Position numbers and translations under genes: made by a program. This document shows, in pieces, positions 53,744 to 64,000 of a stretch of DNA of 64,000 bases (position 1 is the first letter of the stretch; each line of letters starts with the position of its first letter). Origin of the DNA: Coprinus comatus (taxonomy: Eukaryota; Basidiomycota; Agaricomycetes; Agaricales; Agaricaceae); NCBI GenBank assembly GCA_034638255.1, contig JAWPGT010000001.1:1736001-1800000 (forward strand), written 5' to 3'. The notes under the pieces were generated by a model. The model was not told the DNA's origin and searched no databases. It worked only from the letters and a program-made list of their open reading frames with translations.

Positions 53744-54630
53744 TTAATACAATACGACAGGAAACATCAGAGCTGCGATCATTAATCCCCAAACCTTCCA
53801 ACCCATGAACGCAGTTGTTAAAGAAGCACCGGAATTCTCATTTCCGCCACTGGTGGAATTAGTGCAACCAACGGAATTGATGCTGACATCGTTACGCAGA
53901 GTCAAATCCGCGCACTGAGAACGCAAGTCATAGTACGTGCGTAAGCATACAGAAATGATTGTGTAGTTGAAGGATGAATGGGGGTAATACTTGCCTGGTA
54001 GAGTTGACTATCGCCTCCTTCAAATAAGATCTGGGTATGGGGTACATACGTTTATCAGACAAACCAATTGAGGAGTCGGTATTACTCAAGAGCTATGACT
54101 TACCTGAATGGTCACATTCTGTCCATTAGTTAACCCGGTTGCATTTGTTAAGGTTGAAAAATCTAATGGAATGCAAAAGTTTCCTTCACCCGTTGCCCTA
54201 GAGAAAGGTGTAACTTGGTTGAAAAGGTCGAAGCTGTTGGGATTGCCAACGGTAGATAACAAAACTGCGACTAAAGGAAAAGTTTGTAGATGAATATTTG
54301 GAAGCGTACAACCTAGTGAACGGGCAAGGGATGCATACTGTTCCAAGTAGGGTGTTCAGATACTAAAGTGAAGAACCCTCCGCTCAAAGGGAACTCCGTG
54401 CGATTGTTGGTTACATCAGTAAATCCATCTATTGAATCAATCCGAAATCGTCGTTATTTCCAATCTGTATAAGTAATTTTATAAAAAGACAAACCACAAA
54501 ACTGAGGTTCAGTGTCTGCCACAAAAGGTCCACGAGGTGATGGGAACTGAAGCTGAAAGTGGGCCTGGACCGTCAAAATCACGGAGAAGATATAGAGTAG
54601 TAAGGATGTTGAATGTGAGCGTGTTCCCAT
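53744..54630 (-). CDS. BIM1-like copper-binding protein A (X325 family), GPI-anchored
   Basis: Secreted LPMO-like protein. Related Bim1 of Cryptococcus neoformans helps Ctr1 take up copper. A signal peptide ([14 protein letters not shown]) should be cut so that the mature chain starts [13 protein letters not shown], whose N-terminal His forms the copper brace. A second His sits in SEHPTWN. Further blocks are [31 protein letters not shown] and [10 protein letters not shown] with paired cysteines. A Ser/Asn/Gly-rich stretch and a C-terminal hydrophobic tail ([12 protein letters not shown]) look like a GPI attachment signal. Five exons; the last intron begins with GC at 53994. It is a tandem paralogue of the gene at 55248 and lies in the same orientation as the CTR transporter. 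Confidence 0.88.
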
Positions 54631-54723
54631 TTTGAACTACTGTGTTGGAAATCTCAAGTGTAACTCTGGCTTTTATATACATCACTCTCCTCTGCTTCCT
54701 TCAGCCTATTCCAGTCTACAAAC

Positions 54724-54737
54724 GAAAAAAGTTTTTC
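54724..54737. promoter_or_regulatory. A5(C/G)T5 palindrome upstream of BIM1-like A
   Basis: GAAAAAAGTTTTTC lies about 95 bp before the start codon. Similar sites precede the other two genes of the copper cluster. Function is inferred only from this sharing. Confidence 0.35.
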
Positions 54738-55247
54738 TTTTTGTTTCGTTCACACGGTTGTCAAGGCTATCATCCCACACTGGCAGTGGGATTTTGTTTA
54801 ACTTGAACCTCTAAAAATAGCACCCACACCAGTATAATTTGATATTGAATCAACTACATCTCTGAGATTCAGATCATTATCTATGTGCGTTGTTTTAACA
54901 CCTCATCACATATGTACACCGACTGTTGATGTCGTACTATTGGTTTCACTCGTCTCAATACTCATCTATGGACTGGGGTAGATGTCCATGTTTGATATCC
55001 ACAAGATCGATGCATGTCATGGTGGTTCTCATAGTAACATCCTAACATACGACAAGTTAACAAGGGTAATCCGAGGTACTCGAGACGAACAAGTGATCAT
55101 TGTGTACAATGCAAATTTTGGATCGCATTCATAACGATATAGTAAGGTCATTCATAAGCATAAATTCGTGAGGTAGGACGTGTCCAAGGGAATGATTTTA
55201 AAACCATCCAATATCAAGCAAAGAACCGTGTCTTCGATCATGGTCAT

Positions 55248-56060
55248 TTAGATCATAGCCAACATAGAGCCACCGGCTGCGAGGAGGATGGCAGTGAAGC
55301 CAGACATTTGATGAGTGAGGCCCAAAGCACCATTTGTACCAGAGCCAGAGGCTGCAGTTTCAGTGGCATGCGCACTGGTTGTAGTTTCAATGCTGGTATT
55401 TCTGCAAGTTGCGACATCTTCGGGAATGGTATAGTTTTCCCTCAGTGTAAGATCAGCGCACTAGAAGAGTTACGGTAAGTTTGAAAAGAGGCATACGTTT
55501 GGGTGAGATCAATGCTTACCTGGAAGAGGTTACCATCACCACCTGAGATAGCAATTTGGATAGTGACGTTGGCACCATCACGAACACCAGATATACCAGT
55601 ATTTGATAGATCCAAAGGAATACACAAGTTTCCAGGATCCTGTGCGCTTGACCAGTAATGCGCGAACTGTTGACCATCGGTGCCATTGAAGTCATCGAAT
55701 GAGTTTGCATCGCCTTCCGTAGAGATCAAGACACCAACTGGATAAGATAAGTGTAAGATATTTTTATTTGCCGAAGGTTGTAAGAATGCGACTTACCAGC
55801 CCAGTTAGGGTGACCTTGTCTGATGTTGAAGAAACCACCGGAGAGAGGGAAATCGGTTCGGTTTGAAGTCGCTTCGGTGTATCCACCTGTTAAACCGAAC
55901 AAGTTCAAAACGGAATCATTAGAATTGGATGCGGCTTACTGCAGAAATTGAGTTGTTCAGGAGCATTGAAAGGGCCTCTAGGTCCGGGGTAGAAAAGACG
56001 GAAGTGGGCGTTGGCAGCACCAGTGAACAAGGCCAATGAAGCGAGGGTAGAGAAACGCAT
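55248..56060 (-). CDS. BIM1-like copper-binding protein B (X325 family), GPI-anchored
   Basis: Paralogue of the gene at 53744. Signal peptide (STLASLALFTGAANA) then mature start HFRLFYPGPRGPFN with the copper-brace His. The second His is in RQGHPNWAG. Other blocks: CGGYTEATSNRTDFPLSGGF, GVLISTEGDANSFDDFN, GNLCIPLDLSN, DGANVTIQIAISGGDGNLFQ and CADLTLRENYTIPED. A Ser/Thr/Ala-rich linker leads to a hydrophobic end (GFTAILLAAGGSMLAMI), a probable GPI signal. Five exons, all GT-AG. The two proteins clearly differ along their whole length, so the duplication is not recent. Confidence 0.9.
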
Positions 56061-56217
56061 TGTGTGAATGAGGTGAACTAAAGAAAGCGGCGGGGCTGCT
56101 GTTGGATTGCTCAAAATAACTGCTAGGCCTTTATAGGGTTAGTGACCTTCCCGTCTGCCAAAGCTTTTCGTAGGGCATATTGAATTCGTGATCACAAACG
56201 GTTATACGACAAACGAC

Positions 56218-56231
56218 AAAAAACTTTTTCC
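56218..56231. promoter_or_regulatory. A5(C/G)T5 palindrome upstream of BIM1-like B
   Basis: AAAAAACTTTTTCC lies about 160 bp before the start codon at 56060; the same core is found upstream of BIM1-like A and CTR. Confidence 0.35.
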
Positions 56232-56533
56232 ATTCGCTTGGCGTACTCACTTACCCGATGGACGAGCACACTCTTGCGAACCTGATGTTCGGATCAGACA
56301 ACCTAAGCGGGACATTACTTAAGATAGCAATGTATGACATCATAAGTACGCATAATTTCTTGAACCTTTGAACTTTCTATGGGTTAACCGTTGTATTAAT
56401 ACGTGCACATTTTACTTTTAATTTATAACCGAGATAGACAACATATTTACGTGAGTTGGGTGTAGAGGTGAGGGGGTCATGTAGTTTATACTTCGTAACA
56501 TTCATATACGGTGAAACTTCAATAGTCAACAAT

Positions 56534-57145
56534 TTAATGATGGTTTATCCCTTTCCCAGCAGTCATTCTTCCAAATAACATTTCTCCCAGCCCCAAACCA
56601 ACCAAGATTGCAATGATGTAACCGGCGTGGAAAGTCCTGAGAAGATGACAAGTAAGAATGTAGAAAAAGTTTTAGTATTAGTAGTAGGCACATGGTACGT
56701 ACATGACTGCCAACATCAGAGTGTACCCAAACAGTCGTTGAACTGCATATAGAATACCTCTGGGAAGATCGATACCGAGCATGAATGGTGGTATAGTGCG
56801 CAAGGGCAATGCTTTGCGAGGTTTGATTTCGTCATCACTGTGTTCATGTTCACTCGTTTGTAACGCCCTTTAAAATTTTTATTATTAATATACAGTGTAG
56901 ATTACATTGAAGACAAGTTACCTTTGCCTCCAGTGTGCCTGAGCGACGGATGCCACACCATCGAGCCATCTTTCCAATAGAGCAAGGAAAAAAAGCCCAA
57001 CGGCTGCACCGGCCATGTCCCCCGCTGAGGTGGGGCGCCAGGCTTTGAAGAGGAGCCAATCACCTCCAGAAAAGTGAAGATATGGGATCATCATTTCGTT
57101 AGAGTCGTGATTCATGCCCATCATGTTGTGTGAGGAGTGGTCCAT
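56534..57145 (-). CDS. High-affinity copper transporter, CTR family
   Basis: Plasma-membrane Cu(I) importer that works as a trimer. Three exons (57145-56922, 56867-56703, 56636-56534) give 163 residues. The N-terminus is rich in Met and His (DHSSHNMMGMNHDSNEMM), the usual copper-gathering sequence. TM1 follows HFSGGDWLLFKAW (GDMAGAAVGLFFLALLERWL). TM2 and TM3 carry the family signature MxxxM-x12-GxxxG exactly, in LMLAVMTFHAGYIIAILVGL followed by GLGEMLFG. A short acidic loop lies between TM1 and TM2. The rhodanese gene diverges from it across about 550 bp. The neighbours at 53744 and 55248 are copper-binding proteins that work with CTR transporters in other basidiomycetes. Confidence 0.93.
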
Positions 57146-57694
57146 GTTGAGCAAAATAAAGCAAAAAAATAGGGTCTAAGAGACGGAGGTAGGGTGAAAG
57201 CGGTGGGAGTATAGAAGTGAATTTTTGCAACGAGAAATCGCTTGTTTCAACGATAGTGCGTTATTCCAGCACTGGACGAATTCAATATTGCACTTATATA
57301 TTTAAACTTGCCACAAATAACCACAGGGTCAAACAGGTTCTTTCCCAGGAACAAAAAGTTTTTCTCCTCAAAAGTTAAAGGAGTTAGTAGTCTAGACGCC
57401 AATGAATTAGGGACTTTCGTCTAAAGTATTTGTTATTGTAGAAGGGTGCAATATCGCCTGACGTTTGTCCACTGGGCGTTCAAATATAGCCGTCTACCAG
57501 CGTCTACCATTATGAGAAGGCAGGTTTGATGTATTGATGGTATTTAAAATTGGAAGCAAAGGACCCCGAAAACACTACATCAAAAATTCTGACAAGTGAT
57601 GTCCCGTGATCACTGAGGTGATGGTTTCGTCATCATCGCAGAGTTGTTGTCCTTTCCCGTCGTTATACCAGCACTCAAAAGAATCTCTTCTCTC
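57146..57694. promoter_or_regulatory. Divergent promoter region, CTR/rhodanese
   Basis: About 550 bp without a gene. Contains AAAAAGTTTTTC at 57353-57364, shared with the two BIM1-like promoters, and a TTTTGCTCA on the minus strand ending just before the CTR start, which resembles the yeast Mac1 copper-response site but lies unusually close to the ATG. Confidence 0.45.
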
Positions 57695-58369
57695 ATGGCC
57701 AGTCTATACCGAAGCAGCGTCGCAAGAAACGCACGAACATTTACTAGGATTCACCTAAAGGTGGTCCCTACTCGAGCTACTACTGCTCTCCTGGCTCGCT
57801 TCAACTCTTCCCAAGCACCTCGGTCAGGGATACCTCCTACGACTCCTGAAAAACTTAAGGTGAAGGAGGATTTGGAGCGCAAAGATGACTTGCGGCGCGA
57901 CTGGGATGCTGTAATATTGTCCTATGAGGATCTCGTTCCTATCACGGAGGCTCCGACACCCGTGCGTAGTTTGCGACTCGGGTTTGGGTGTGTAGCTAAA
58001 ACGTGTTGCTTTAGGACACCTATCTACTTGATGTACGGGAGCCAGATGAAGTTATTCAGGGAATGATTCCTTCAGCTGTGAATCTTCCTTTGTCGGTACT
58101 GTCAGACTCTTTGCACTTGACACCTGCAGCCTTCAAGGAAAAGCATGGTTATGATAAACCAAAGAAAGACCAAAGGCTTATTTTCTACTGCCGCAGTGGC
58201 ATGAGAAGCACCTCTGCCAGCGATATTGCTAAGCGCAACGGTTTCAAAAAGTATGTTTCAAGTGTGACTGTAGGATGCAGTTTCTAATTCCTCTTGTAGT
58301 ATCCTCAATTACAAAGGATCTTGGCTAGAATGGGTGGACAAGCAGAATCTTAACAAGCATTCAGCGTGA
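57695..58369 (+). CDS. Single-domain rhodanese, probably mitochondrial
   Basis: Thiosulfate sulfurtransferase-type domain. The first 45 residues are rich in Arg, Ala, Ser and Thr with no acidic residue (LYRSSVARNARTFTRIHLK), a good mitochondrial presequence. The domain has DTYLLDVREPDEVIQG, IPSAVNLPLS and the active loop CRSGMRST with the catalytic Cys, then NILNYKGSWLEW. Three exons in frame, ending NKHSA. It lies 131 bp before the frataxin start on the same strand. The pairing with a mitochondrial iron-sulfur factor suggests a role in mitochondrial sulfur supply, but this is inference. Confidence 0.92.
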
Positions 58370-58500
58370 AACATTATTGGCTAGAATTTCGGTCTATTAG
58401 TTCTTTCTGTATACCTTTAATTTGGAGCGAAGAGCTTCCCACGAGACCCTAACCTTAAACCGGCATCATTGCCTTGTTGAGAACGGTTTGCAGCGACAAG

Positions 58501-59208
58501 ATGTTTTCCTCATTCGCTCGTCAAGCTGCGCGTCGTTCGCTTCCATGCACCAGAACCAGACTAATATCCACCGAGCAATGTCTGCATACATTCGTCAGAA
58601 CAACCCGTAGTGTGCATCAGGCTGGAGCCCATGGTCACCGACGCTGGTTTGCTACCCCACCCCCTCAGGTTGTGACGAGGTCAGACTGCTGAAAAAAGCC
58701 ATATTATCTCTCGCCTAACATTATGTATTACCAGTGATCTCTCAGTCGAGCGCTACCATGCACTATCGGAGTCAACGATGGACTCATTGCTAGATTCGCT
58801 GGAAAACCTATTGGATGACGTCGCCAACCCAAACTACGAAGTCGAATACCATGTCCGTTGTCTTCTGCCTTTACCTGTGCATTTTCTCTGAAATACATCT
58901 CAACAGAGTGGGGTTCTGACACTCAACCTGAGTGAAAAAGGGACCTATGTCATCAATAAACAACCCCCTAACAAACAAATTTGGCTTTCGTCTCCACTGA
59001 GGTAAGTGACTAGGTTTTTGCTGTGTGACTCGCCGCATGCTCAAGCAGATATAGTGGACCCAAACGATATGATTATTCGGAAGCTGCAGATGACTGGCTA
59101 TATTCCCGCGACGGTCGTGCAATGGGCGATCTATTAAACCAAGAGCTCTCCGAGGCACTGGGTCAAGACATCAACCTTGAGCTCACCAAAATCTCGGGTC
59201 TTCTATGA
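58501..59208 (+). CDS. YFH1: Frataxin (mitochondrial iron-sulfur assembly)
   Basis: Matrix protein that stimulates cysteine desulfurase and iron-sulfur cluster synthesis. A long basic presequence ([18 protein letters not shown] ...) precedes the fold: [20 protein letters not shown], the acidic helix with paired D/E residues, [40 protein letters not shown] and [20 protein letters not shown]. Four exons; the first intron is best placed with its donor after GTG ACG AG, which restores SDLSVERYH. Length fits yeast Yfh1. Confidence 0.95.
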
Positions 59209-59384
59209 GGGAGGCATGCTAAGGTAGAATGGTGCGAATAGATGCACTATAGGACAGCACAATTTATATCCAAGCGAGAGAGCGAATAATGCAGTCATAG
59301 AAATACAGGAATGAGTGGATAAGATAAGATAGCATATGCAAAATGAGAAGAAAGGCTGGGATCTGATGAGGACATGAAGACATG

Positions 59385-59958
59385 TTATGAACCGTGCTGT
59401 CTGCGTCGAGACAAAAAGGCAGACGCCAGGGACCTGGAATTGTTCGGCAAGTGTGATTAAGAAGATCATAATAAAACAATACCTATTGGCTCCTTCATAG
59501 TGACCGTACACACGGGCTGACTCTTCCACAGGTCTCTCTTCTTCGGATGGGTATATTACAGACTTGGTGATAGGGGCATAAGGTATATAGGCCTCTTGCA
59601 TGTGTGTGGGTGTCAGGAACGTTTGACGATGTTTGTGAAGAATATGAATTTCCTTCAGGACATTATTGACTGACTGATATTCGTCGTTCAAAGGCTGCGC
59701 AGTCGCTTCACTCGCGCTGCACCCTACACCTAGTTCCTCTTCCTCGTATTCTTCCTCATCCTCATGCTCGTCACTATGCTCGTCACTCTGAGGTTTTCCC
59801 TGCTGTGTATTCCACCCTCTGGTTTGCCCGTCAAGGGAAGGAGGAAGCACGCGTCGGCGTTTTAGTTCACGGATGTCAATGATATCTTTGGGCTGTGTGT
59901 CTTGGGGGACGGTGGGCGAGGCAGGGGGAGGGGACGAGGCTCGCTGTCTCTTGAGCAT
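59385..59958 (-). CDS. Small nuclear-looking protein, function unknown
   Basis: Two exons give about 170 residues from ATG 59958. It starts with a basic segment (LKRQRASSPPP) and a second basic cluster (ELKRRRVLPPSLDG), both like nuclear import signals, followed by an acidic run (DEHEDEEEYEEEE). It then has a more conserved-looking part (YQSVNNVLKEIHILHKHRQT) and a C-terminus NRSLASAFLSRRRQHGS created by the splice at the GTATTG donor. I believe similar short proteins exist in other Agaricomycetes, but I know no function. Divergent from the WDR70-like gene across 154 bp. Confidence 0.72.
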
Positions 59959-60112
59959 GGCAGAGCGGTGCCACACTGGCACAGAGAGTGGAGAGGGTTA
60001 GGTGTTAAGTGTTATTGTAATTAACCTTGTAATTTATACAATTACATTACGTAACAACTTGTACCACCTCCGTGACCTTGTCGTTCCTGCATCCTAGGCT
60101 TTTGTTCTCAGA
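59959..60112. promoter_or_regulatory. Short divergent promoter, unknown gene/WDR70
   Basis: 154 bp between start codons. AT-rich with several TTACG-like repeats near 60040-60055; no recognised element. Confidence 0.5.
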
Positions 60113-62596
60113 ATGTCGGACATGGACGTGTTTGCTGCTATGGGGATAGCTGGCTTCGGCAAAACACAGAAAAAGTCGCAGCTGGATCCTCATAGGTTTG
60201 ATAAGAACAAACGGGACGAGGTGTGTTGCTCCCGACCGTGCGTTCAAGTTCTTATGTTCACAAATGATATTTACAGAGTAAACCATTTGCTATACAGAGC
60301 GAACAACAACCTCAAGCCGGCTCTTCAAGAACTCAGGTTTCTTCGTCGGCGGACACGGGCAGTGACTCTGATTCTGACGCAGTTGGACCTCTACCGCCTC
60401 AAGGCGACCTGCAGACTGATGGGCAAGACGAACCAGAATATGACCCTGCGGACTTTGAGGAAGAAGAAGATGACGACCTGCCCGAATTTCCTATCACACA
60501 CGAGGTGATACTCAAAGACCACACCAAAGTAGTCTCAGCGCTTGCTTTGGATCCTTCGGGAGCTCGTATTGTTTCAGGCTCGCATGACTATGATTGCAAA
60601 CTCTGGGACTTTGGTGGTATGGATATGCGGGCAAAGCCGTTCAAAAGTTGGGAACCGGCAGGCACATATCATGTATGCAGGAGTTGTATGTTGTTCTTGA
60701 TTATATTCGTGGTACTGACTGCTATTAGGTCCATGATTTAAAATACTCTAACGACGGACAACGATTTCTATGCGTGTCCGGTACTTCGCAGGCCAAATTG
60801 TTTGATAGAGATGGCGAGGAACAGTATGCTTTGGGTCGTTGTCCCTCGGGTGTTTGGTGTTGACGTGTTTTCTTAGGGCGACGTACATCAAAGGGGATCC
60901 CTACATAAGAGATATGAAGAATACTTCGTATGTGTAACCAATCAACTATCCAGGGACAAATCATTGATATTTTACCAGTGGCCATGTCAGTGAGCTAACG
61001 TCTTGTGCATGGCATCCGAAGGACAGTCAGACTTTCATGACTTCGTCCGCCGATTCTACGATACGGTGTGTGTTCAACCGTTATTCTGACTACAAACGAC
61101 TATTTATGCTTGACAGTCTCTGGGATGTTGAGAATAAACGCAAACAGAAGACAGTGATCGTGGTCAAGTCCAAGGAGCGTGGGGCACGGACAAAGGTGCT
61201 AGCTTGCGCGTATTCACCTGACGGAGGGCTTATTGGTGGAGGTGAGCTTATATACTCAGACGTCAGATCTAGCTGCTCATTTTCGTCTCTGCCCAGCTTG
61301 CTTTGATGGGGCGTTGCACATGTGGCAGTCGAAATCCAATTTTGCTCGACCGCATTTGACGATAGAAGGTGCTCACGCAAAAAACTCCGAGACTGGCTCA
61401 GTCGCCTTCTCTGTCGACGGAAGAACCGTGCTTACAAGGGGAGGTGATAATACCGTAAAAAGTATGTAAGTCGAGAACCAGTCAAACGTCATACTCGCTG
61501 ATGGTCTCTTGGTAGTCTGGGATCTCCGCGCCTTCAAGAAGCCGCTGGCAGAGCGTAAAGATACACCAACGTTATACCCGAACACCAACGCTGTATTCAG
61601 TCCTGATGACAAGTACATTGTGACAGGTGCAGGTTCTACAACGCGGGGAGGACATGGCAATCTGCTATTCATGAAAAAAGACAGTCTAGAGATTGTGAAA
61701 ACCCTGGAGGTTTCTGCTACACCTGTTAAGGTGTTTTGGCACTCCAAGATCAATCAGGTGTGTACACGTGACCACAATACTTGTTTTCTTGCCCTGATGA
61801 CACTAGATTGTCACTGGGCTGTCCAACGGCGAGATAGCTGTTCTGTACTCGCCGGTAACGTCGATCAATGGTGCAAAACTACTCTCAAACAAGGGTCCGC
61901 CGAGAAAACGAACGGTAGAGGACATGTCGGATTCGGTGACGGCGCCACATATTATTACACCGCACGCATTACCAATGTTCCGAGACTTGGATCCTGGCCG
62001 AGGAACTAAACGTAAACGCGAGAAGGACAGGCTGGATCCCAGGAAGAGCAGGCGGCCTGAGCTACCAGTGCATGGTCCAGGAAAGGGTGGAAGAGTGGGA
62101 GCCAGTGCAACACAACATGTTGTGCAGAACCTGGTTAGAGATACGACGCGGGATGAAGATGTAAGTGTTTGCTGTCATAGTGATTCAGTGTTCTGGGCTG
62201 CCTCTTGGAGACACTATGCCAGAATGGTCGTATGACAACACCATCGGCATCAGCCCTAGTTGTCCCTCTGTGATTTTTATTCGGGCGCCCGAACCTGGTT
62301 CCAGGATTTTTACTGACAACCATTTTCAGCCTCGTGAAGCTCTGCTCAAATATGCCGATAAGGCTGAAACGGATCCATTGTGGACAACAGGTGAGCATTC
62401 TTAGTCTTGTCTTGCGCAGTGGCTCTGCCGGGAGACGCGCACGTGCCGAGACAATTTTCATCACATTTGCATATGTTTACGTGATGGTGACTGACGTGGC
62501 GGTTCTTTCCGAAACCTTCTTGCAGCCTGGAAAACCAACCAACCCAAGCCTGTCTTCAACGTCGAGCCAGAGGAGGAGGAGAAGGACGGCCAGTAG
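60113..62596 (+). CDS. WD40-repeat protein, WDR70 type
   Basis: Nuclear WD40 propeller protein; the fission yeast and human relatives act in chromatin ubiquitylation with Cul4-Ddb1 at DNA breaks. N-terminus DVFAAMGIAGFGKTQKK followed by an acidic Ser-rich stretch. Seven WD-type blades can be traced: VVSALALDPSGARIVSGSHD, VHDLKYSNDGQRFLCVSG, VSELTSCAWHPKDSQTFMTS, VLACAYSPDGGLIGGACFDG, SVAFSVDGRTVLTRGGDNTV, AVFSPDDKYIVTGAG and VFWHSKINQIVTGLSNGEI. The C-terminal tail contains GRGTKRKREKDRLDPRKS, DTTRDEDPREALLKYADKAE and an acidic end. About eleven exons, all joined in frame. The intron before PREALLKY is unusually long (about 170 nt). Confidence 0.9.
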
Positions 62597-62813
62597 AGTA
62601 TATAGTGTACATGTATGTCAGAACACGACGAACAGTTGTCCGGTCGCGGAGTGTGGCAAGAACAGGGCGATGTTGAACGGGGGTGGCCCCTGCGCGGGAT
62701 ATCTGAACCTTAATTCGAGGGACTATAAAGACCTAGCCACCTCCGATCCCCCTAACTCCCCAAAAATCTTCCCTCGTCCTGCCTCTGTCACGCTGTGACC
62801 GTCACACATCAAA

Positions 62814-64000
62814 ATGAACCATGAACGCTCCTTAGATCCTGGTCACGCCGACCCCTCCCCGCCCGTCGCCCCGCCCGCTGCCGACTCCGCCATCAACGGC
62901 AGTCTCAACGGCACTAAACCAAATGGTGATCTCAAGCGCGACCCGAGCTCTCCCGCCGACTCTCCCGCCACCCCACTCTCCAGTGCTGCTGTCCCCGACG
63001 TCAAGATCGACATAGACTACCAGGAGCAGGAGAGCGATGTTCGCCACGAACCCATGCCTGTGAAAGCCGTGTCTGACGTAGACAGCAAGTCTTTCGTGTC
63101 TACTGATTCAGGTTCATCTTTTTTCTCTCTCTTTGTACCCGCTTTGTCTCATCAATTTTCGGCTGCTTATATAGACGCGCCTCACATTCGTCCGGAGGAC
63201 GTGAAGATGACCGACCAGGCCGTTATGCCCAACGGTGTCCACCGCAGCGACGACGTAGACATGGACGGCATTACCCCGCCCACCACTTCTCCCATCGTAG
63301 ACGATAGTTCCATGGCTAGCGTTCACACAAGCCAATCCACTCCACGTCAACATACATACGAAAACGATGGCGATGACAAACCGCCTCCAGCAAAACGTGC
63401 AAGGACGGATATCGGAGGGTCCTTTACACCCGTAAACGTGAGTACTTGCTATTCTGTACGCCGTAACGGGCGTGCTGATCTCTTTGGTTGTTCTCGACCT
63501 TCTGAAGTCCGCAACCCCACCTCCAGCCTCTGCTGCACCAAGCCCAGTGCCTCCTCCAACCGCCTCTTCCATTGCACCTCCGCCTACTTCTGCCCCGCCT
63601 TCTACCGCCCCGCCTTTATCCTCCACCTCAACCACCACGGGTACACCCATCACGAATGCCCAGTTGCGTTTCTGTCAGTCAACTATACGGAGCTTGAAGA
63701 AATTGAAGGATTCCACCCCATTCTTACGACCGGTAGATCACATCGCCCTGAATATTCCCCATTATTACTCCATTATTACGCACCCGATGGATTTTGCTAC
63801 CATTGAGCGAAAATTAGCGAGCTCCAATGCTGTGAAACCCGATCCTAATCCCAGCAACCCGCGTTATCATACTGCAGAAGAATTTATTGCCGATGTCCGT
63901 CAGATCTTCCAAAACTGTATGACCTTCAATGGCCCGGATCATGCAATTACTGCTATGGGAAGACGTGTAGAAGAGATTTTTGATAAACAGATTAAGCAGC
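62814..64000 (+). CDS. BET-type bromodomain protein, BDF1-like (5' part)
   Basis: Acetyl-histone reader associated with TFIID and SWR1 in yeast. The window ends inside the gene. The long N-terminus is Pro/Ser/Ala-rich with acidic patches and a basic cluster (PPAKRARTD), followed by a Pro-rich exon. The first bromodomain begins QLRFCQSTIRSLKKLKDSTP and shows PFLRPVDHIALNIPHYYSII, the PMDFATIERKL element and IFQNCMTFNGPDHAI with the acetyl-lysine-contacting Asn. Three exons are seen; the second intron runs from GTGAGT after CCC GTA AAC to CTGAAG. A second bromodomain and an ET domain are expected beyond 64000. Confidence 0.9.

Noticed and set aside
63114..63653. 179-codon Gly/Val-rich frame on the minus strand
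   Set aside because: Antisense to Pro/Ser-rich exons and an intron of the bromodomain gene; low complexity follows from that.

Overview
The window looks like nuclear DNA of a basidiomycete fungus, most likely an Agaricomycete. Nearly every gene is cut by many short introns (about 45-65 nt). The gene families are fungal: Brl1/Brr6, BIM1-like copper proteins, Agaricomycete-type BTB proteins and a fungal ADAM protease. Coding regions were rebuilt by hand by joining frames across GT-AG and GC-AG introns; in the genes followed exon by exon, splice phases close correctly unless an entry says otherwise.

Layout. 1-1.7 kb: no gene. 1.7-4.4 kb: divergent pair Brl1/Brr6 (-) and mitochondrial ClpP (+). 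4.4-8.8 kb: a gene-poor island. 8.8-17 kb: ADAM metalloprotease (-), DBP3 RNA helicase (+), oxysterol-binding protein (+). 17.5-28.2 kb: a very large coiled-coil protein of unknown function (-), branched-chain aminotransferase (+), cytochrome P450 (+). 29.1-35.7 kb: RBM26/27-type RNA-binding protein (-) and two decayed tandem BTB genes (+). 36-51.6 kb: a small inverted-repeat block, trypsin-like protease (-), URB2 (-), RBR ubiquitin ligase (+), KH-domain protein (+), V-ATPase subunit C (-), mercaptopyruvate sulfurtransferase (+). 52.1-57.1 kb: a small conserved unknown gene, then a copper cluster of two BIM1-like proteins and a CTR copper transporter, all on the minus strand. 57.7-64 kb: rhodanese, frataxin, a small nuclear-looking unknown protein, a WDR70-like protein and the 5' part of a BDF1-type bromodomain gene running off the edge.

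How genes may work together. The clearest functional group is the copper cluster: a high-affinity copper importer next to two secreted, probably GPI-anchored copper-binding proteins. All three share an A5(C/G)T5 palindrome upstream. Rhodanese and frataxin follow directly and a second sulfurtransferase lies nearby, so 50-59 kb is rich in copper, iron and sulfur handling. Many genes form divergent pairs with only 110-165 bp between start codons.

Two cross-cutting features stand out. Seven introns have GC-AG ends, more than expected for a fungus. Several genes, including ones that should be essential such as DBP3 and URB2, carry single-base frame breaks, often at short homopolymer runs; residual assembly error is the simplest explanation. 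The two BTB copies and the KH gene also carry larger lesions that look real or come from mis-assembly.
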